Shown here in pieces: positions 1-8,888 of a stretch of DNA of 64,000 bases. Where the stretch lies: NCBI RefSeq assembly GCF_024053505.1, contig NZ_JAMXQS010000001.1, forward strand, positions 558,001 through 622,000. The letters are read 5' to 3'. The notes below the pieces were generated by a model. The model was not told the origin of the DNA. It made no database searches and saw only the letters and a list, made by a program, of their open reading frames with translations. This DNA is from Mesorhizobium liriopis (GTDB taxonomy: Bacteria > Pseudomonadota > Alphaproteobacteria > Rhizobiales > Rhizobiaceae). Both the position numbers and the translations under genes were made by a program. Position 1 is the first letter of the stretch, and each line of letters begins with the position of its first letter.

Positions 1-601
1 ATTCGGACACGTGCCGGTCGGTGTAGCCGAAATCGACCGCGACCACCGGAACACCCGCGTTCTGCGCGGTGTGAATGTCGGTCTTGGAATCGCCGACCAT
101 GATCGCGGCATCGGGCGAGCCGCCGGCACGGGCGATGGTTTCGAGTAGGTGACGCGCATCGGGCTTGCGGAAGGGAAAGGTGTCCGCGCCGCAGACCGCG
201 CTGAAATAAGGAGCGAGACCGAGCGTCTCGATCAGCCGGAGGGCGAGTGCTTCGGGTTTGTTGGTGCAGATGGCGAAACCGAAGCCTGCCACCTTGTGGC
301 GCTCGATGGCCTCGACCACGCCGGGATAGGGCTTGGACGTGCCGGGGATGTTGTCGGTGTAATGGGCGAGGAAGATGGCCGCGAGCTTTTCGAGCTCAAT
401 GGGGCTGAGGGTCCTTGCGCGCAAAGCATAGGCGCGCTCGATCATGGCGCGGCCGCCCATGCCGACATGGAAGCCAATGCTGTCGCGCTCGGCCGGCTCG
501 ACGCCCGCGCTGGCGAGAGAATGATTGAGGCTCGCGACGAGATCAGGCGCGGTATCAACCAGCGTTCCATCGAGATCGAAGACGAGCAGGGGCTGGGTCA
601 C
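1..601 (-). CDS. gph: Phosphoglycolate phosphatase, HAD family (3' end outside window)
   Basis: HAD hydrolase that removes phosphate from 2-phosphoglycolate, a by-product of DNA repair and oxygenase chemistry. The frame opens with a GTG at 601-599, preceded by GGAAAG at good ribosome-binding distance. It reads TQPLLVFDLDGTLVDTAPDL, with the DxDGT nucleophile motif at residues 8-12. Further on come the ICTNK motif II region, a KP motif (FRKPDARHLL) and the acidic MVGDSKTDI motif IV. The frame is still open at base 1, so only the last residues are missing. The gene has no ATG start, which makes it easy to miss. The nearest gene, rpiA, is divergent. Family assignment is firm; the exact substrate is inferred from overall similarity. 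Confidence 0.88.
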   Translation of the reverse strand, partial: MTQPLLVFDLDGTLVDTAPDLVASLNHSLASAGVEPAERDSIGFHVGMGGRAMIERAYALRARTLSPIELEKLAAIFLAHYTDNIPGTSKPYPGVVEAIERHKVAGFGFAICTNKPEALALRLIETLGLAPYFSAVCGADTFPFRKPDARHLLETIARAGGSPDAAIMVGDSKTDIHTAQNAGVPVVAVDFGYTDRHVSE

Positions 602-730
602 GCGTGATCTTTCCGGGGTGAGGGGGCGGGCTGGACTGAGGCTGTCGCACAGGCTTGTCGCAAAGCGCTTCCGCTTTGCCAAGCCGGATGGCGGATGCTA
701 GAGCGCGTGGCTCCAAGGGTCGGAGTGGGC

Positions 731-1429
731 ATGGACGCAAGAGAACTCAAAGCGGAAGCCGCGCGCATTGCGCTGGGCCATGTCGAATCCGGCATGCGGC
801 TCGGCATCGGCACGGGTTCGACCGCCGAAGAGTTCATCCGCGTGCTCGGCGCCAAGGTGGGCGAGGGGCTGAAGATCGTCGGCGTGCCGACCTCGGAGCG
901 CACGGCTTCGCTGTGCCGCGCGCTGGGCATTCCGCTTTCCAATCTCGACGAGACGCCGGAACTCGATCTGGTCGTGGACGGCGCGGACGAGTTCGATCCC
1001 GCGCTGAACCTCATCAAGGGCGGCGGCGGCGCGCTGTTGCGCGAGAAGATCGTGGCGACGGCTGCGAGCCGCATGATCGTGATCGCTGACGCCTCCAAGC
1101 GGGTCGAGGCGCTGGGGCGCTTCCCCTTGCCGATCGAGGTCAACATCTTCGGGCGTCGGGCGACCGAGATCGCCATTCGCCGCGCGGCAGAAGAGCTCGG
1201 TCTTTCGGGCGAACTCAAGCTGCGCGAAAAGGATGGCGAGCCGTATCTGACCGATGGCGGACACCAGATTCTCGATGCATCTTTTGGCCGCATTCCCGAT
1301 CCAAGAGCCCTTTCCTTGAGCCTCCACGCCATTCCCGGCGTGGTCGAGCACGGTCTTTTTCTCGATCTGGCCGATGCCGTCATCCTCGCCTCCGATGCAG
1401 GCGTGGAGACCATCGGCACCATCCGCTAG
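731..1429 (+). CDS. rpiA: Ribose-5-phosphate isomerase A
   Basis: Interconverts ribose 5-phosphate and ribulose 5-phosphate in the non-oxidative pentose phosphate pathway. The 232 residues match the usual RpiA length. Visible family motifs are [12 protein letters not shown] near residues 28-39 (phosphate-binding loop), [12 protein letters not shown] and [16 protein letters not shown]. The ATG at 731 is preferred over an ATG-like codon 36 bases upstream because GGAG lies six bases before it and the protein then begins [12 protein letters not shown], as in homologues. A secreted DUF2059 gene follows after 16 bases, so the two are probably co-transcribed. Confidence 0.95.
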   Translation: MDARELKAEAARIALGHVESGMRLGIGTGSTAEEFIRVLGAKVGEGLKIVGVPTSERTASLCRALGIPLSNLDETPELDLVVDGADEFDPALNLIKGGGGALLREKIVATAASRMIVIADASKRVEALGRFPLPIEVNIFGRRATEIAIRRAAEELGLSGELKLREKDGEPYLTDGGHQILDASFGRIPDPRALSLSLHAIPGVVEHGLFLDLADAVILASDAGVETIGTIR

Positions 1430-1445
1430 ACAGGGAGTTTCGCGC

Positions 1446-2027
1446 ATGATCCTCGCCACCCGCCTCAAGAGCCTTCGGGCCGTGGCATTTGCTTCCGCGC
1501 TTGCCTGCCTGACGGTGCCGGCGCTCGCGCAGGAGATTTCGGACACGCATCTCAAGGCCGCGCGCGAGGCCATCACGGCGTTGAACGCGACGGACGTGTT
1601 CGACGGCATCCTGCCCGGCGCCGCGGCGCAGCTGAAGCAGCAGCTGATCGGCCGCAATCCCGATCTCGAACAGCTGATCACGACGACCGTGGACGAGAAG
1701 GTGCTGGGTCTCGTGGGCCGTCGCGCCGACCTCGAGCGGGAAGCGGCACTCGCTTACGCCCGCGTCTTCACCGAGGACGAGCTGAAGCAGATGGCGACGT
1801 TCTTTTCCTCGCCGGCCGGCCAGAAGCTGATTTCGGACGGCGCCATCGCCAACCGTGAAGTCGCGAAGGCCGCGGAGATCTGGCAGCGCGGGATCGCGCG
1901 TGATCTGGCGGTTTCCGTGGCCGAGGTGATCGTCAAGGAAAAGCCGGACGCGGACACTTCGACGGCACCGGTCGCCAATCCCGACGACCAGCCGGCTGCG
2001 CCCGCGCCCGCCGCGACCGGAAACTGA
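1446..2027 (+). CDS. Secreted DUF2059 domain protein
   Basis: A 193-residue exported protein of unknown function. A signal peptide covers about residues 1-28 (MILATRLKSLRAV, then a hydrophobic stretch, ending in VPALAQ). The body is helical and carries the DUF2059 pattern, including YARVFTEDELKQMATFFSSP near residues 105-124. The tail is rich in proline and alanine. The ATG at 1446 has GGGAG upstream. It follows rpiA closely and is followed by a strong terminator at 2051-2074. DUF2059 proteins are common periplasmic proteins in Rhizobiales, but no reaction is established that I can name. Confidence 0.85.
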   Translation: MILATRLKSLRAVAFASALACLTVPALAQEISDTHLKAAREAITALNATDVFDGILPGAAAQLKQQLIGRNPDLEQLITTTVDEKVLGLVGRRADLEREAALAYARVFTEDELKQMATFFSSPAGQKLISDGAIANREVAKAAEIWQRGIARDLAVSVAEVIVKEKPDADTSTAPVANPDDQPAAPAPAATGN

Positions 2028-2050
2028 GCGTAACCTCATGCGTTTCGAGA

Positions 2051-2074
2051 GCCCGGCCATGCCGGGCTTTTCTT
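2051..2074 (+). terminator. Rho-independent terminator after the rpiA-DUF2059 unit
   Basis: GCCCGGC-CAT-GCCGGGC hairpin (2051-2067) followed directly by TTTCTTTT, 24 bases after the DUF2059 stop codon. Confidence 0.85.
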
Positions 2075-2105
2075 TTGCCTCTTTCCCATAAGTTTGGAGC
2101 CCGCG

Positions 2106-3500
2106 ATGCCGGATTATGACTACGACCTGTTCGTGATCGGTGGTGGTTCGGGCGGGGTACGCGCCGCGCGCGTTGCCGCTTCGCTCGGCAAGCGCGTCGG
2201 CATCGCGGAAGAGTATCGCTATGGCGGCACCTGCGTGATCCGGGGCTGCGTGCCCAAGAAGCTGTTCGTCTATGCCTCGCAGTTTCCCGAGCAGTTCGAG
2301 GACGCCAGGGGGTACGGCTGGACGGTCCCCGAAGCGAGTTTCGATTGGCCGACGCTGCTGGCCGCGAAGGACAAGGAGATCGCGCGGCTCGAAGGTATCT
2401 ACCGCGCAGGCGTGGACAAGGCGGGCGGCGACACCTTCGCGTGCCGGGCCAACCTTCTGGATGCTCATACGATCCGGCTCGAAGGCGAGAACCGCACGGT
2501 GACGGCGGAGACGATCCTCGTGGCGACCGGCGGGCGGCCGAACCGGCATGAGTCGCTGCCGGGGCACGAACACTGCATTCTGTCCGATCAGGCTTTCGTT
2601 CTGCCGGAACTGCCGAAGAGCATCGTGATCGCGGGCGGCGGCTATATCGCGGTGGAGTTCGCCAACATCTTCCACGGGCTCGGCGTGGATACGACGCTGA
2701 TCTATCGCGGCGTCGAGATCCTGCAGCATTTCGACATGGATGTGCGCACCGAACTGCACAAGGCGATGGAAGCGAAAGGCATCAAGATCCACTGCAAGAC
2801 CGTGTTCGACCGCATCGCCAAGGAGCCCGACGGCAGGCTGCGCGCGCATCTGTCGGACGGCGCGGTGCTGGAAGTGGATCAGGCGATGCTGGCGCTGGGC
2901 CGCATCCCGAACACCAACGGCATGGGGCTGGAGGAGGCGGGCGTCGAGCTCGGCAAGGCGGGCGAGATCGTTGTGGACGATTATTCGCGCACCAATGTGC
3001 CGAATATCTATGCCGTGGGCGACGTGACCAATCGCGTGCAGCTGACGCCGGTCGCGATCCACGAGGCGATGTGCTTCATCGAGACCGTGTTCAAGAACAA
3101 CCCGACGGTGCCCGACCACGATTGCGTGGCGACGGCGGTCTTCTCGCAGCCGGAACTCGGCACGGTGGGGCTGACCGAAGAAGAAGCGGCCAAGCAGTAT
3201 GACGAGCTGGAGGTTTATCGCGCGCATTTCCGGCCGCTGCGGCATACGATTTCGGGCCGTGATGAGAAGGTGCTTCTGAAGCTGGTGGTGGATGCCGCGA
3301 GCCGCCGCGTGGTGGGCGCCCATATGCTCGGGCCGGATGCCGGCGAGATCGCGCAGCTGATCGGCGTGTCGGTGAAGGCGAAGCTGACCAAGGACGATTT
3401 CGACCGCACGATGGCGGTGCACCCCACGGCGGCAGAGGAACTGGTGACGATGTACCAGCCCTCTTATCGCGTGCGGAACGGCGAGAAGGTCGCCGCCTAG
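2106..3500 (+). CDS. gor: Glutathione-disulfide reductase
   Basis: NADPH-dependent FAD enzyme that returns oxidised glutathione to GSH in the cytosol. It has 464 residues, the normal size. The FAD-binding GGGSGG motif is at residues 12-17, and the redox-active disulfide is GGTCVIRGCVPKK with Cys43 and Cys48. The NAD(P) fold begins IVIAGGGYIAVEFA, and the C-terminal interface motif HPTAAEELV supplies the catalytic His. CVIRGC matches glutathione reductases rather than dihydrolipoamide dehydrogenases. The ATG at 2106 has TTTGGAG upstream; a TTG four codons earlier is less likely. It follows a terminator, so it should have its own promoter. Confidence 0.94.
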   Translation: MPDYDYDLFVIGGGSGGVRAARVAASLGKRVGIAEEYRYGGTCVIRGCVPKKLFVYASQFPEQFEDARGYGWTVPEASFDWPTLLAAKDKEIARLEGIYRAGVDKAGGDTFACRANLLDAHTIRLEGENRTVTAETILVATGGRPNRHESLPGHEHCILSDQAFVLPELPKSIVIAGGGYIAVEFANIFHGLGVDTTLIYRGVEILQHFDMDVRTELHKAMEAKGIKIHCKTVFDRIAKEPDGRLRAHLSDGAVLEVDQAMLALGRIPNTNGMGLEEAGVELGKAGEIVVDDYSRTNVPNIYAVGDVTNRVQLTPVAIHEAMCFIETVFKNNPTVPDHDCVATAVFSQPELGTVGLTEEEAAKQYDELEVYRAHFRPLRHTISGRDEKVLLKLVVDAASRRVVGAHMLGPDAGEIAQLIGVSVKAKLTKDDFDRTMAVHPTAAEELVTMYQPSYRVRNGEKVAA

Positions 3501-3503
3501 CGA

Positions 3504-3851
3504 TCAGTCCTTCTTCATCGGGTCGTGGCCCCAGTTCATGAGGGAATGGCGCCAGTCGCTGTGTTCCTTGTCGGACTTGGGGCCGCCCTGCGCCATGTGG
3601 CGGCGCACATAGCCGACCACTTTCGCCATGTGCTGGTAGTCGTCGTCCGAAAGATCCGCCTTCTTCTTGTGCTTGATTTCGACGATGCGCTTGCCGCTCT
3701 TGTGGCCCACGCTTTCGCCTTCGCCGCTCTCCGACCAGCCGACGCGCTTCGAATCCTCGGTGTCGAGGAACGTCTCGAGGGCGGAGGGCGTCATGTTCAC
3801 CACCTCGTTGAAGTCCTTGTAGGTCTGGTCGTGATCGGGCTTCTCGGCCAT
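3504..3851 (-). CDS. DUF3140 family protein
   Basis: Small charged cytosolic protein of 115 residues, family DUF3140, function unknown. It is rich in Lys, Asp and Glu, with the typical stretches FNEVVNMTPSALETFL, VGWSES and GYVRRHMAQ, and ends in WGHDPMKKD. Its start overlaps the stop of the upstream gene (TGATG, shared base 3851), so the two are translationally coupled. Its stop faces gor and lies only 3 bases from the gor stop. The family often sits beside small Lys-rich stress or stability proteins, as here. A role in DNA or stress protection is a guess. Confidence 0.82.
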   Translation of the reverse strand: MAEKPDHDQTYKDFNEVVNMTPSALETFLDTEDSKRVGWSESGEGESVGHKSGKRIVEIKHKKKADLSDDDYQHMAKVVGYVRRHMAQGGPKSDKEHSDWRHSLMNWGHDPMKKD

Positions 3852-4159
3852 CAGGCATTCTCCTTGTTGCGCTTGCGGGTTTCGGCGGCCTTCTTGGCGG
3901 AAGCGGAGCGCTCGGCCGCGGTGCGGTTCGCGGAGGCCGCGCCGCCGCGTCTGCCGCCCTTCTCGGAAGAGGCATGGGTGTCGGGCTTGCCGCGTCCCGA
4001 GCCGGATTTGTTGCCGCCGCCGGACTCCTTGTTCACGGTCGCCCAGGCGCGGCGCTCGGCTTCGTCTTCGGGCACGCCACGGTTCTCGTAGCTTTCCTCG
4101 ATATGCTCGGCCTTGGGCTTCTGCTTGTCGGTGTATTTGTCTTTATCCCCACGTGTCAT
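3851..4159 (-). CDS. Small basic, KGG-like stress/stability protein
   Basis: A 102-residue, very hydrophilic protein starting MTRGDKDKYTDKQKPKAEHI. The central ENRGVPEDEAERRAWATVNK segment is followed by a Gly/Lys/Ser-rich stretch (GGGNKSGSGRG) and an Ala/Arg/Lys-rich helical tail resembling bacterial histone-like C-termini. Relatives are often labelled plasmid stabilisation protein, but I see no plasmid partition function here. The ATG at 4159 has GGAGGAAAG upstream, an excellent ribosome site. It is coupled to the DUF3140 gene. Nucleic-acid binding is plausible from composition only. Confidence 0.75.
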   Translation of the reverse strand: MTRGDKDKYTDKQKPKAEHIEESYENRGVPEDEAERRAWATVNKESGGGNKSGSGRGKPDTHASSEKGGRRGGAASANRTAAERSASAKKAAETRKRNKENA

Positions 4160-4239
4160 GATGCTTTCCTCCGCTGATGATAAAGCGTTGCAACGCCTGC
4201 GTGGATGAAGCCGTTCCGCGCGGGGGGTCGGGAGGGACA

Positions 4240-4605
4240 ATGAAGGTTCAGGGAAGCTGTCACTGCAAGGCGACGCGCTTCGAGGCGGCATTCGCGCCCG
4301 AAAGCGTCACACACTGCAACTGTTCGTTCTGCGCAAAAAGCGGGGCGCTTTGGGCCTACTACGATGTGGCAGATGTGGCGCTGGTCTCTCGGGAGGATGA
4401 GCGGACCTATCGGTGGAAGACAAAGACCGTCGCGCACAATTTCTGCGGAGTCTGCGGCTGTCGGACCTTTAGCGAAACGCCGGACTTCTCGACCGGCGAA
4501 CCGAACTTCGAGAAACTGCGAATTTCCCTCAACGCGCGGCTGTTCGACGGCTTCGACCTCGATGCGGTGCGGGTGATCGAGATCGACGGCAAGAACGGCT
4601 GGTAG
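4240..4605 (+). CDS. GFA family protein (Mss4-like zinc fold)
   Basis: A 121-residue member of the glutathione-dependent formaldehyde-activating (GFA)/CENP-V family. The zinc ligands are visible: GSCHC near residues 5-9, HCNCSFCAKSGALW in the middle, and FCGVCGCRTF. Most family members have no proven substrate; S-hydroxymethylglutathione formation is only known for a subset. The ATG at 4240 follows GGGAGGGACA, a strong ribosome site, so a longer upstream reading is unlikely. It is divergent from the small basic protein gene. A second, partial GFA gene ends the window. Confidence 0.85.
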   Translation: MKVQGSCHCKATRFEAAFAPESVTHCNCSFCAKSGALWAYYDVADVALVSREDERTYRWKTKTVAHNFCGVCGCRTFSETPDFSTGEPNFEKLRISLNARLFDGFDLDAVRVIEIDGKNGW

Positions 4606-4671
4606 AGGACCGGTTGGGGACGAGTCCCCCGCACTCTTGCTGCGCCGCACGGGCGGCGCTAGAGCAGGCGC

Positions 4672-5343
4672 ATGCTCGATCATCTCAAAGACAACAACCG
4701 TCGCTGGGCCGAGAAGAAGGTCGCTGCTGATCCCGGTTTCTTCAAGCGATTGGTGGCGCAGCAGGCGCCTGAATATCTCTGGATCGGCTGCTCGGACAGC
4801 CGCGTGCCCGCCAACGAGATCGTCGATCTCGATCCCGGCGAACTGTTCGTGCACCGCAACGTCGCGAACCTCGCACCGCCGCAGGACGCGAACTACTTGA
4901 GCGTGCTGCAATTCGCGGTGGACGTGTTGAAGGTGAAGCACATTCTCGTCGTCGGCCATTACGGCTGCGGCGGCGTGCGAGCCTCCGTCGATGGCCAGCG
5001 GCGTGGTCTGGTGGACCACTGGCTGCATCCGATCCGCGAAGTGGCGCATGAGCACCGGCATGAGCTGGAGGCGATCGCCGATGAAAGCCAGCGCATGGAT
5101 CGGCTGACCGAGCTGAACGTGATCCGGCAGGTGAAGAACGTGTCCTCCGACGTGTTCGTGCAGGACGCGTGGAGCCGGGGCCAACCGCTGAGCGTGCATG
5201 GCTGGGTCTATTCGATCGAGACGGGGCTGGTGAACGATCTGGGCGTCACCGTCGCCAATCCCGAACAGCTCGAACAGCTGGAAGACGTCGCACCTGTGGC
5301 GGATCTCGCCGATCCGGCGAACTCGCCCGATCAGGCGCAATAG
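4672..5343 (+). CDS. can: Beta-class carbonic anhydrase
   Basis: Zinc enzyme converting CO2 and bicarbonate, supplying bicarbonate for carboxylations. It has 223 residues, typical for the beta class. Zinc ligands are Cys40 and the pair His96/Cys99 in GHYGCGG; Asp42 and Arg44 in CSDSR form the catalytic dyad. VNDLGV near the C-terminus also fits. The start at 4672 gives the usual N-terminus MLDHLKDNNRRWA. No linked cyanase genes are present, so a housekeeping Can role is more likely than CynT. It converges on the DUF1236 gene across a shared hairpin. Confidence 0.93.
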   Translation: MLDHLKDNNRRWAEKKVAADPGFFKRLVAQQAPEYLWIGCSDSRVPANEIVDLDPGELFVHRNVANLAPPQDANYLSVLQFAVDVLKVKHILVVGHYGCGGVRASVDGQRRGLVDHWLHPIREVAHEHRHELEAIADESQRMDRLTELNVIRQVKNVSSDVFVQDAWSRGQPLSVHGWVYSIETGLVNDLGVTVANPEQLEQLEDVAPVADLADPANSPDQAQ

Positions 5344-5361
5344 AAACAAAGGCAAAGGAAA

Positions 5362-5390
5362 AGCCCGCCGCGAACGGGTCGCGACGGGCT
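5362..5390 (-). terminator. Terminator hairpin between can and the DUF1236 gene
   Basis: Stem AGCCCG-x-CGCG pairing with CGCG-x-CGGGCT (one mismatch). Read on the minus strand it is followed by TTTTCCTTTG, so it mainly serves the DUF1236 gene; on the plus strand the T-run is missing. Confidence 0.7.
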
Positions 5391-5411
5391 CTGCGTGAAA
5401 GACTGCTATGC

Positions 5412-5720
5412 TTAGTCGAGCACGCGGATGACGCGGCGCGTCTGAGGCTCGACCAGCACGGTGCGGTCGTCGATCACGACGTAACGGTACTGCGCATCCG
5501 GCACCTCGTCGATCGGGTAAAGCTCGACCGTTTCCGGCACCACCGTGCCGCTTTCGAAGGCGAAGTCGGGCACGGTCACCGATGTCACCGGGCGCTCGCG
5601 CACATATTCGCGCACGATCACTTCCTGTTCGGGCTGGATGATGATGTCCTGAGCGGACGCAGCTGCGGTGCCGGCGAGGATGAAGAGGCCGGCGGCAGCG
5701 GCGGCAAAACGAGATTTCAT
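5412..5720 (-). CDS. Secreted DUF1236 domain protein
   Basis: A 102-residue exported protein of the DUF1236 family, widespread in Rhizobiales and without a known function. Residues 1-23 form a clear signal peptide (MKSRFAAAAAGLFILAGTAA, then ASAQ). The mature part contains two short beta-type repeats, ending RYVVIDDRTVLVEPQTRRVI, the DUF1236 hallmark near the C-terminus. The ATG at 5720 has GGAGAAAG upstream. It is transcribed toward can and ends at a shared hairpin. Confidence 0.85.
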   Translation of the reverse strand: MKSRFAAAAAGLFILAGTAAASAQDIIIQPEQEVIVREYVRERPVTSVTVPDFAFESGTVVPETVELYPIDEVPDAQYRYVVIDDRTVLVEPQTRRVIRVLD

Positions 5721-6021
5721 GGTCTTTCTCCATGTTGAGACGGATGATAGCGGGCTTCTGAGCGATCGATGTCCGGCATGGTCCCTCACATCCGGCTCGC
5801 AAAGCGTCCCGCGGCGGTAACGGAGCGGTGATTTGATGGTTCCCGCGCCGGACTTTGGTCTGGCGTGGCTGAATCTGGGCGATTTGGACGCGATGCAAAA
5901 TTTCCGCAGGGTCTCCGGCATTCAGGCTTTGTTGGTAATCACCCTTTAGCAATAGGGTTTCGGCCAGAGCGTGCTCCGGCCGGCTCGCTGTTTGTGTTGT
6001 GATTCTTGCGTACGGGTCGTC

Positions 6022-7056
6022 ATGCGGTCGAAGGGCGTCATCTCCACCCTCCTGTGTCTTGCACTGAGCGGCTGTTCGTCGAGCCTGGGCGGTGGTCTGG
6101 AAAGCTGGATGACGCCGACGCCGTCGCAGGAGCTGACCGGCTCGATCAAGCCGCAGACGCCGCCTGCCGCAATCGAGCGTGAGGTCGCCAAGGTGGAGGT
6201 CAAGCGCGAAGTGGCCAAGGCGGAAAGCGTGGCGACACGAACCGTCGCGGCTCCCATTGCCGAGGTCGAGAAGGTTGCGCCCGTTGCGGAAGCCATCGCG
6301 CTCGCGGCGGTGCCGACGCCGGTGGGGGCTGCGGCGGCACTTCTGCGCATCAAGCCGCAGCAGTTCCGCGACGCCAAGCCCATCAATTTCGGCAAGAGCC
6401 TCGCGCCCAAGCTCCTCACGGTTCACGGCGTCGATGTTTCGCGCTGGCAGGGCGACATCGACTGGGTGAAGCTGCGCGCGCAAGGCGCCAATTTCGCGTT
6501 CATCAAGGCGACCGACGGCGGCGACCATCTCGACCCCATGTTCAAGACCAACTGGCGCGGCGCGCATGAGGCGGGCCTCAAGCGCGGCGCGTACCACTTC
6601 TTCTACTGGTGCCGTACTGCAGGTGAACAAGCCGACTGGTTCATCCGCAACGTTCCGCGCGTGGACGGCGCGCTGCCGCCGGTGATCGATGTGGAATATA
6701 ACGGCGAAAGCAAGTGCAAACGCCGGCTTTCCAAGGCGCGCGTGGTCGAGAAGATGCAGGTCTTCATGGACAAGCTGGAAGCCTATTACGGCCAGCGCCC
6801 GATCATCTATACCGCACCCGACTTCTATGCCGACAATCTCGAAGGCGAGTTCCTCGATTATCCGTTCTGGCTGCGCGCCGTGGCGCAGCATCCGTCCAAG
6901 GTTTATCCGGGCCGCAAATGGGTGTTCTGGCAGTATTCGGGCTCGGGACTGAGCCACGGCGTGGAAGGCAAGATCGACCTGAACGCGTTCCACGGCAGCG
7001 AGAAACAATGGCGCGCCTGGTTGCAGGGGCAATCGACCGTGGCGAGCGCGGATTGA
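6022..7056 (+). CDS. Glycoside hydrolase family 25 lysozyme, lipoprotein
   Basis: Probable muramidase acting on peptidoglycan, anchored as a lipoprotein. The N-terminus MRSKGVISTLLCLALSGC carries a lipobox (LSGC). A Pro/Ala/Val-rich linker follows to about residue 125, then the GH25 barrel: GVDVSRWQGDIDW (Asp138), FAFIKATDGG, and PPVIDVEYN with Asp223 and Glu225 as the acidic catalytic pair, ending VFWQYSGSG. It has 344 residues. The ATG at 6022 starts the signal peptide; an upstream GTG would put a Cys-rich non-signal segment in front. The gene stands alone and ends at a strong terminator. Substrate specificity is inferred from the family. Confidence 0.88.
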   Translation: MRSKGVISTLLCLALSGCSSSLGGGLESWMTPTPSQELTGSIKPQTPPAAIEREVAKVEVKREVAKAESVATRTVAAPIAEVEKVAPVAEAIALAAVPTPVGAAAALLRIKPQQFRDAKPINFGKSLAPKLLTVHGVDVSRWQGDIDWVKLRAQGANFAFIKATDGGDHLDPMFKTNWRGAHEAGLKRGAYHFFYWCRTAGEQADWFIRNVPRVDGALPPVIDVEYNGESKCKRRLSKARVVEKMQVFMDKLEAYYGQRPIIYTAPDFYADNLEGEFLDYPFWLRAVAQHPSKVYPGRKWVFWQYSGSGLSHGVEGKIDLNAFHGSEKQWRAWLQGQSTVASAD

Positions 7057-7127
7057 GCCCGGTGCACTTGTCCCGCGCACGAGGCTGACAGGGCTCGGCC
7101 ACGCCCCTGACTCCCAAGCGATAAACG

Positions 7128-7168
7128 AACGCCCCGCCATCTTGCGATGGCGGGGCGTTTGGCTTTTG
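7128..7168 (+). terminator. Strong inverted-repeat terminator between the GH25 gene and the chemoreceptor gene
   Basis: AACGCCCCGCCAT (7128-7140) pairs with ATGGCGGGGCGTT (7147-7159) over a six-base loop. TTTGGCTTTT follows on the plus strand. It lies between convergent genes and may act in both directions. Confidence 0.8.
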
Positions 7169-7181
7169 GGGGAAGGGCTGT

Positions 7182-8888
7182 TCAGCGAGCGGCGGCTGCT
7201 CTTCCGAACGGAATCACATCGCCTGACAACTCGCTGCTGCCGGTGGTGCGGAAGCGGGCGACCAACTGGTTGAGCGCGTTGCTTTCCTTGGCGAGATCCT
7301 GGCTGGCAGCCGCCGTTTCCTCGACCATCGCGGCGTTCTGCTGGGTGACGCGGTCCATCTGGTTGACGGCGACGTTGACGGCCTGAAGTGCGGAGGCCTG
7401 CTCGTGTGCGGCGCCCGCCATGTCGGACACGATCGCGTCGATCTCGCTGACCTGCGCGATGATGCGCTGGAGCGCCTTGCCCGCTTCCGCGACCTGGCCG
7501 ACGCCTTCGTTGACCTGCGTGGCCGATGCCGAGATCAGGCTCTTGATGGTCTTGGCTTCCTCAGCCGAGCGCTGGGAGAGGGCGCGCACTTCCTGGGCGA
7601 CCACCGCGAAGCCCTTGCCGGCCTCGCCCGCGCGTGCGGCCTCGACGCCCGCATTCAGCGCCAGAAGGTTGGTCTGGAACGCGATCTCGTCGATCACGCC
7701 GATGACCTGACCGATCTTGCGCGAAGAGGCCTCGATCATGTTCATCGAGTTCACCGCGCGGCCCACCACTTCACCCGAGGCTTCCGCGTTCTTGCACGCG
7801 GCGGCGACGACTTCGCGCGCATGCGCCGCGCCTTCCGCAGCTTTCTTGACGGTGGAGGTGATCTGATCCAGCGCGGCGGCGGTTTCCTCGAGGCTGGCAG
7901 CCTGCGTTTCGGTGCGGCGCGCCAGGTCGTTCGTCGCGCCGGAGATTTCGCTGGTGCTGCTCTGGATCGCGAGCGTGGTGGCGGCGATCTGCTTCACGAC
8001 GCCGTCAAACTTCGACATGGACGCGTTGTAGTCGGTGCGCAGCTGCTCGAAGGCAGGGACGAATTCGGTGCCGATGCGGTGAGCGAGATTGTCTCGCGTG
8101 ACTTGGGCCAGACCGTTGGCAATCTCGCTGACCGCGCGGACGCGTTCGGATACATCGGTCGCGAACTTGACGATCTTGACGACCTCGCCGTTCAGACCGA
8201 AGACCGGGTTGTAGGAAGCCTGGATCCAGACTTCCTTGCCGCCTTTGCCGACGCGGCGAAATTCGGACGCGACATATTCGCCGGCGTTCAGCCGACGCCA
8301 CAGATCGCGATATTCGGGTGACTGCGCGAAAACCGGCTCGACGAAGATGCGGTGGTGTCTGCCGACAATCTCGTCGAGGCGGTAGCCGAGCGCCTGGAAG
8401 AAGTTGTCGTTGGCGGTGATGATCTCGCCCGAGGGCGTGAACTCGATCACGGCCTGGGCGCGCAAAACGGCCGACATCTTGGCTTCGGTTTCGCTGTTGC
8501 GCAGCTTTTCGGGCGTCACATCGGTCGCCTGCTTGATGATCGAGACGAGTTTGCCGCGGCTGTTGCGAACGGGATTGTAGGAGGCCTTGATCCAGACCTC
8601 GCGGCCGCCCTTGGCGATGCGGCGATACTCGCCCGTATCGTGCTCGCCGCGCCCGAGCTTCTGCCAGAACGCCTTGTATTCCGGATTGCGGGCGTGGTCG
8701 GGCGGCATGAAGATGGAGTGGTGCCGACCTTTCACCTCGTCGAGCGTGTAGCCCATCTTGGCGAGAAAGAGTTCGTTGGCGTAGCGGATCTTGCCATCGA
8801 GATCGAACTCGATGATGGCGAGCGAGCGGGCGAGCCCGGCAAGCGCATCGGCGGCGTTGGCGTGGAACGGAGATGAAGTGCCGAACAA
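7182..8888 (-). CDS. Soluble methyl-accepting chemotaxis protein with two PAS domains
   Basis: Cytoplasmic chemoreceptor of 568 residues. Two tandem PAS/PAC units cover roughly residues 15-130 and 135-255 and are near copies of each other ([17 protein letters not shown] then [17 protein letters not shown], each closed by VWI.ASYNPV). A HAMP-like helix and the signalling domain follow, with the tip sequence [20 protein letters not shown]. No transmembrane segment is visible, so it senses an internal signal, often heme- or flavin-linked in related rhizobial proteins. I chose the TTG at 8888, which gives (M)[18 protein letters not shown] as in relatives; there is no in-frame ATG near. No che genes are nearby. 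Confidence 0.87.
   Translation of the reverse strand: MFGTSSPFHANAADALAGLARSLAIIEFDLDGKIRYANELFLAKMGYTLDEVKGRHHSIFMPPDHARNPEYKAFWQKLGRGEHDTGEYRRIAKGGREVWIKASYNPVRNSRGKLVSIIKQATDVTPEKLRNSETEAKMSAVLRAQAVIEFTPSGEIITANDNFFQALGYRLDEIVGRHHRIFVEPVFAQSPEYRDLWRRLNAGEYVASEFRRVGKGGKEVWIQASYNPVFGLNGEVVKIVKFATDVSERVRAVSEIANGLAQVTRDNLAHRIGTEFVPAFEQLRTDYNASMSKFDGVVKQIAATTLAIQSSTSEISGATNDLARRTETQAASLEETAAALDQITSTVKKAAEGAAHAREVVAAACKNAEASGEVVGRAVNSMNMIEASSRKIGQVIGVIDEIAFQTNLLALNAGVEAARAGEAGKGFAVVAQEVRALSQRSAEEAKTIKSLISASATQVNEGVGQVAEAGKALQRIIAQVSEIDAIVSDMAGAAHEQASALQAVNVAVNQMDRVTQQNAAMVEETAAASQDLAKESNALNQLVARFRTTGSSELSGDVIPFGRAAAAR

Noticed and set aside
4156-7140. 994-codon minus-strand open frame across can, DUF1236 and GH25 genes
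   Set aside because: Overlaps three well-supported genes, crosses terminators, and has no recognisable domain.
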